Positions 13,345-14,887 of a DNA stretch of 14,887 bases are shown piece after piece (position 1 is the first letter of the stretch; every line of letters starts with the position of its first letter). The translations under genes were made by a program, and so were the position numbers. The notes below the pieces were generated by a model. It saw only the letters and a list, made by a program, of their open reading frames with translations, ran no database searches and was not told the DNA's origin. This stretch comes from Deltaproteobacteria bacterium (lineage in GTDB: Bacteria; Desulfobacterota; DSM-4660; Desulfatiglandales; Desulfatiglandaceae): contig JAFDAP010000007.1 in NCBI GenBank assembly GCA_019313765.1, positions 1-14,887 on the forward strand, given 5' to 3'.

Positions 13345-14163
13345 ATGAAAATCGCACAGTTTTACGATAATAACGACATTCGCCTGGGGTTGATCCAGGC
13401 CGAACGCCTTATCCCCATTGATTTTAATGGGGACATGATTGATTTCATTAAATGCGGGCAGGGCCCTGAGACCCGGGGCAAATCTGTTTCTCTTGATGAG
13501 GTGAAATGGGCCCCGGCCGTGATCTGTCCTTCCAAGATCATTGCGCTTGGCTTGAATTATAAAGATCATGCGAAGGAGAGCAAAGGGAAGATACCTGAAG
13601 CCCCCCTGGTTTTTGCCAAATTCACAAACAGCCTGATCGGACACAATGATGAGATAACCTGGGACGTTAACGTGACCGGGAAGGTGGATTTTGAAGCAGA
13701 GCTTGCAGTAATTATCGGAAAGAAAACCCATGATTGTCCTGAAGAAGAGGCCATGGGCGCTGTTTTCGGCTACACTTGCGCTAACGACGTGAGTGCCAGG
13801 GACCTGCAGTTTGGTGATGGCCAGTGGGTGCGGGGAAAATCCCTGGATACATTCTGTCCGTTAGGACCATGGATTGTGACTGCTGATGAGTTGCCCGATC
13901 CCCATTCACTGAAAATCATGTGCAGGCTAAACGGCCGGCTCATGCAGGACAGCTACACCGGTTTGTTGATATTCAAGGTCCCCGAGTTGATCAGCTTTCT
14001 TTCCCGGCATTTTACACTGTTCCCCGGTGACATAATTTTGACCGGAACTCCCAGCGGAGTGGGGGCGTTCCGAGATCCTTCCGTTTACATGAAGGACGGA
14101 GATGAGGTGGTTGTCGAAATTGAGAGGATAGGGCGCCTTGTGAACCGCTGCCGAACAAAGTGA
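13345..14163 (+). CDS. Fumarylacetoacetate hydrolase (FAH) family protein
   Basis: A 272-residue enzyme. An N-terminal extension of about 60 residues precedes the FAH core, which opens with SKIIALGLNYKDHAKE (catalytic-type His75). The metal site is Glu117 and Glu119 in VDFEAELAVIIGK and Asp148 in CANDVSARD. Next come GKSLDTFCPLGPW and the late ILTGTPSGVG block. All usual ligands are present. The family hydrolyses carbon-carbon bonds, hydrates or decarboxylates 2-oxo acids in aromatic and sugar-acid breakdown; the exact reaction cannot be read from sequence. Start ATG 13345 has GGGGGT about 10 bases upstream. It is divergent from the class II aldolase gene with 100 bases between starts, which supports a shared catabolic role but does not prove it. 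Confidence 0.92.
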   Translation: MKIAQFYDNNDIRLGLIQAERLIPIDFNGDMIDFIKCGQGPETRGKSVSLDEVKWAPAVICPSKIIALGLNYKDHAKESKGKIPEAPLVFAKFTNSLIGHNDEITWDVNVTGKVDFEAELAVIIGKKTHDCPEEEAMGAVFGYTCANDVSARDLQFGDGQWVRGKSLDTFCPLGPWIVTADELPDPHSLKIMCRLNGRLMQDSYTGLLIFKVPELISFLSRHFTLFPGDIILTGTPSGVGAFRDPSVYMKDGDEVVVEIERIGRLVNRCRTK

Positions 14164-14203
14164 TATTGTGTTTCGTGAGAAGTTTAGATATCTTTTTTTG
14201 ACG

Positions 14204-14255
14204 GGATTTACAGGATGTTCAGGATTAAAAACATCTAAAATCATCTTGTAAATCC
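14204..14255. repeat. Palindromic repeat with GGATTTACA arms
   Basis: GGATTTACA (14204-14212) is exactly inverted as TGTAAATCC (14247-14255); just inside, GGATG faces CATCT. A wider pairing of GGATTAA (14222-14228) with TTAATCC (14271-14277) is an alternative. It shares the GATTTACAGGAT core with the repeat at 14443-14520, so two copies of one family lie about 240 bases apart. Confidence 0.6.
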
Positions 14256-14442
14256 TTATGTTAATCCCTTGCTTTACATTTGATTTTAACTTTCCGTTCA
14301 CAAAAATCTGTTCCTAACAGGTTCAGGAATTGATAATTAAACCTAAAGGCTAAAACCATAACCCATTAGGTTGCAAACCAATTTTCTCAGTTAATTGTCT
14401 ATATCGCGCTTATACGCCTTTCTCAGTCTGTGATTTTTTTAT

Positions 14443-14520
14443 GATTTACAGGATAACTAATTAAGCTTTAACTTTGTTTGTTCCCTTGAAATTGAATCTT
14501 GTTTATCCTGTAATCCTGTC
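14443..14520. repeat. Second palindromic repeat of the GATTTACAGGAT family
   Basis: GATTTACAGGATAA (14443-14456) is inverted at 14503-14515 as TTATCCTGTAATC, with one base missing. The central 45 bases are AT-rich and unpaired. The right arm overlaps the -10 region of the promoter predicted for the enoyl-CoA hydratase gene. Confidence 0.58.
14486..14514 (+). promoter_or_regulatory. Predicted promoter for the enoyl-CoA hydratase gene
   Basis: TTGAAA (14486-14491) and TGTAAT (14509-14514) each match five of six consensus bases and are 17 bases apart. Transcription would begin near 14521, giving a leader of about 65 nt. The -10 hexamer is part of the right arm of the 14443-14520 palindrome, so the repeat itself may supply the promoter. 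Confidence 0.45.
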
Positions 14521-14586
14521 TAAAAGTTTTTATAACAGTTGAACTATTACCAATAAACAAAGAAACCAGGGAGGACATGCGCTCAA

Positions 14587-14887
14587 ATGGATTTATCACA
14601 GACGCGTTATGAAATTGAGAATGGTGTTGCGACGGTCACGCTTAACCGTCCTGAAAAGATGAATGCCTTTACGTCAACAATGCGAAAGGAGCTAATCCGA
14701 ATATTAGCGGAGGCGGATCGTGATGACGCCGTACGCGTTATTGTGGTGACGGGCGCTGGAAAGGCGTTCTGCACCGGTGCGGACCTTTCTTTCGGCGGTT
14801 CGACATTTGACCGGGATGTAAGAGAAGGAAGAAATGTTTCCATGAGCGAGCATCGGGATGGTGGCGGGCAGGTGTCGCTTGCAATCT
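14587..14887 (+). CDS. Enoyl-CoA hydratase/isomerase family protein, N-terminal part
   Basis: One hundred codons are visible before the right edge. The product opens MDLSQTRYEIENGVATVTLN, then has RPEKMNAF, a classic crotonase start, and continues to VIVVTGAGKAFCTGADLSFG, which forms the CoA-binding and oxyanion-hole region. The family hydrates or isomerises acyl-CoA thioesters in beta-oxidation and aromatic degradation. The catalytic Glu positions lie beyond the edge, so activity cannot be judged. The ATG at 14587 follows GGGAGG (14569-14574) by 12 bases. A nearer ATG at 14576 is in another frame, only 1 base after the ribosome site, and closes after 11 codons. The visible part has no frameshift. 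Confidence 0.93.
   Translation, partial: MDLSQTRYEIENGVATVTLNRPEKMNAFTSTMRKELIRILAEADRDDAVRVIVVTGAGKAFCTGADLSFGGSTFDRDVREGRNVSMSEHRDGGGQVSLAI

Larger units (their letters stand above)
14164..14586. other. Gene-free AT-rich stretch with dispersed palindromes
   Basis: No reading frame here looks like a gene. It holds two related inverted repeats (14204-14255 and 14443-14520), a promoter for the next gene, and between them an AT-rich stretch (about 14280-14440) with only short hairpins such as GGTT-GCA-AACC near 14370. I see no T-tailed hairpin that would clearly terminate the FAH transcript. Confidence 0.6.

Noticed and set aside
13245..13346. A longer class II aldolase starting at 13346
   Set aside because: It would overlap the divergent FAH start codon and add 34 residues with no family resemblance; ATG 13244 gives the usual length.

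Overview
The window looks like a chromosomal stretch from a Desulfobacterota (former Deltaproteobacteria) genome of moderate GC. The best clues are a DUF6178-type protein, a family I associate with that phylum, a LysM-dprA-topA gene order, and many palindromic intergenic repeats of the kind common in sulfate-reducer and related genomes. I recognise no complete mobile element with a transposase, no CRISPR array, no rRNA and no convincing tRNA.

Layout. 1-138 (minus) is the N-terminus of a MotA/TolQ/ExbB-type proton-channel subunit running off the left edge. 139-754 is a divergent control region with two outward-facing sigma-70-like promoters and two different terminal-inverted-repeat elements, each lying between a promoter and its gene. 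755-2461 (plus) is the DUF6178-like protein. It ends in an 11-bp tail-to-tail overlap with a four-gene minus-strand operon (5774 down to 2451): an FmdB-like zinc-ribbon protein, a secreted and membrane-anchored NEW3-type beta-sandwich protein, an ABC ATPase and an ABC-2 permease. 5775-6228 is a gene-free stretch dense in hairpins, followed by a promoter and the plus-strand set LysM protein, dprA and topA (6229-10976).

The right third is more mixed. It holds a minus-strand protein with two tandem Sm/Hfq-like folds (11231-11821), a stand-alone response regulator behind a consensus promoter (11981-12481), and a class II aldolase-family gene (12585-13244) divergent from a fumarylacetoacetate-hydrolase-family gene (13345-14163). 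After a gene-free AT-rich stretch comes the start of an enoyl-CoA hydratase/isomerase gene (14587 to the right edge).

Functionally, the zinc-ribbon/NEW3/ABC operon reads as one envelope-associated export or membrane-remodelling machine of unknown substrate. dprA and topA are DNA-handling housekeeping genes. The aldolase/FAH pair suggests catabolism of a sugar acid or another oxo-acid. The least ordinary signals are: (i) three predicted 5' leaders (proton channel, DUF6178, dprA) that each contain a different palindromic element; (ii) a 65-bp element at 5835-5899 that folds as a perfect four-way cloverleaf and whose two halves differ almost only by compensatory changes; (iii) the tandem Sm/Hfq-like protein; and (iv) the uncharacterised NEW3/ABC operon. 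No single feature proves a new system; the repeats and the tandem Sm protein are the items most worth following.
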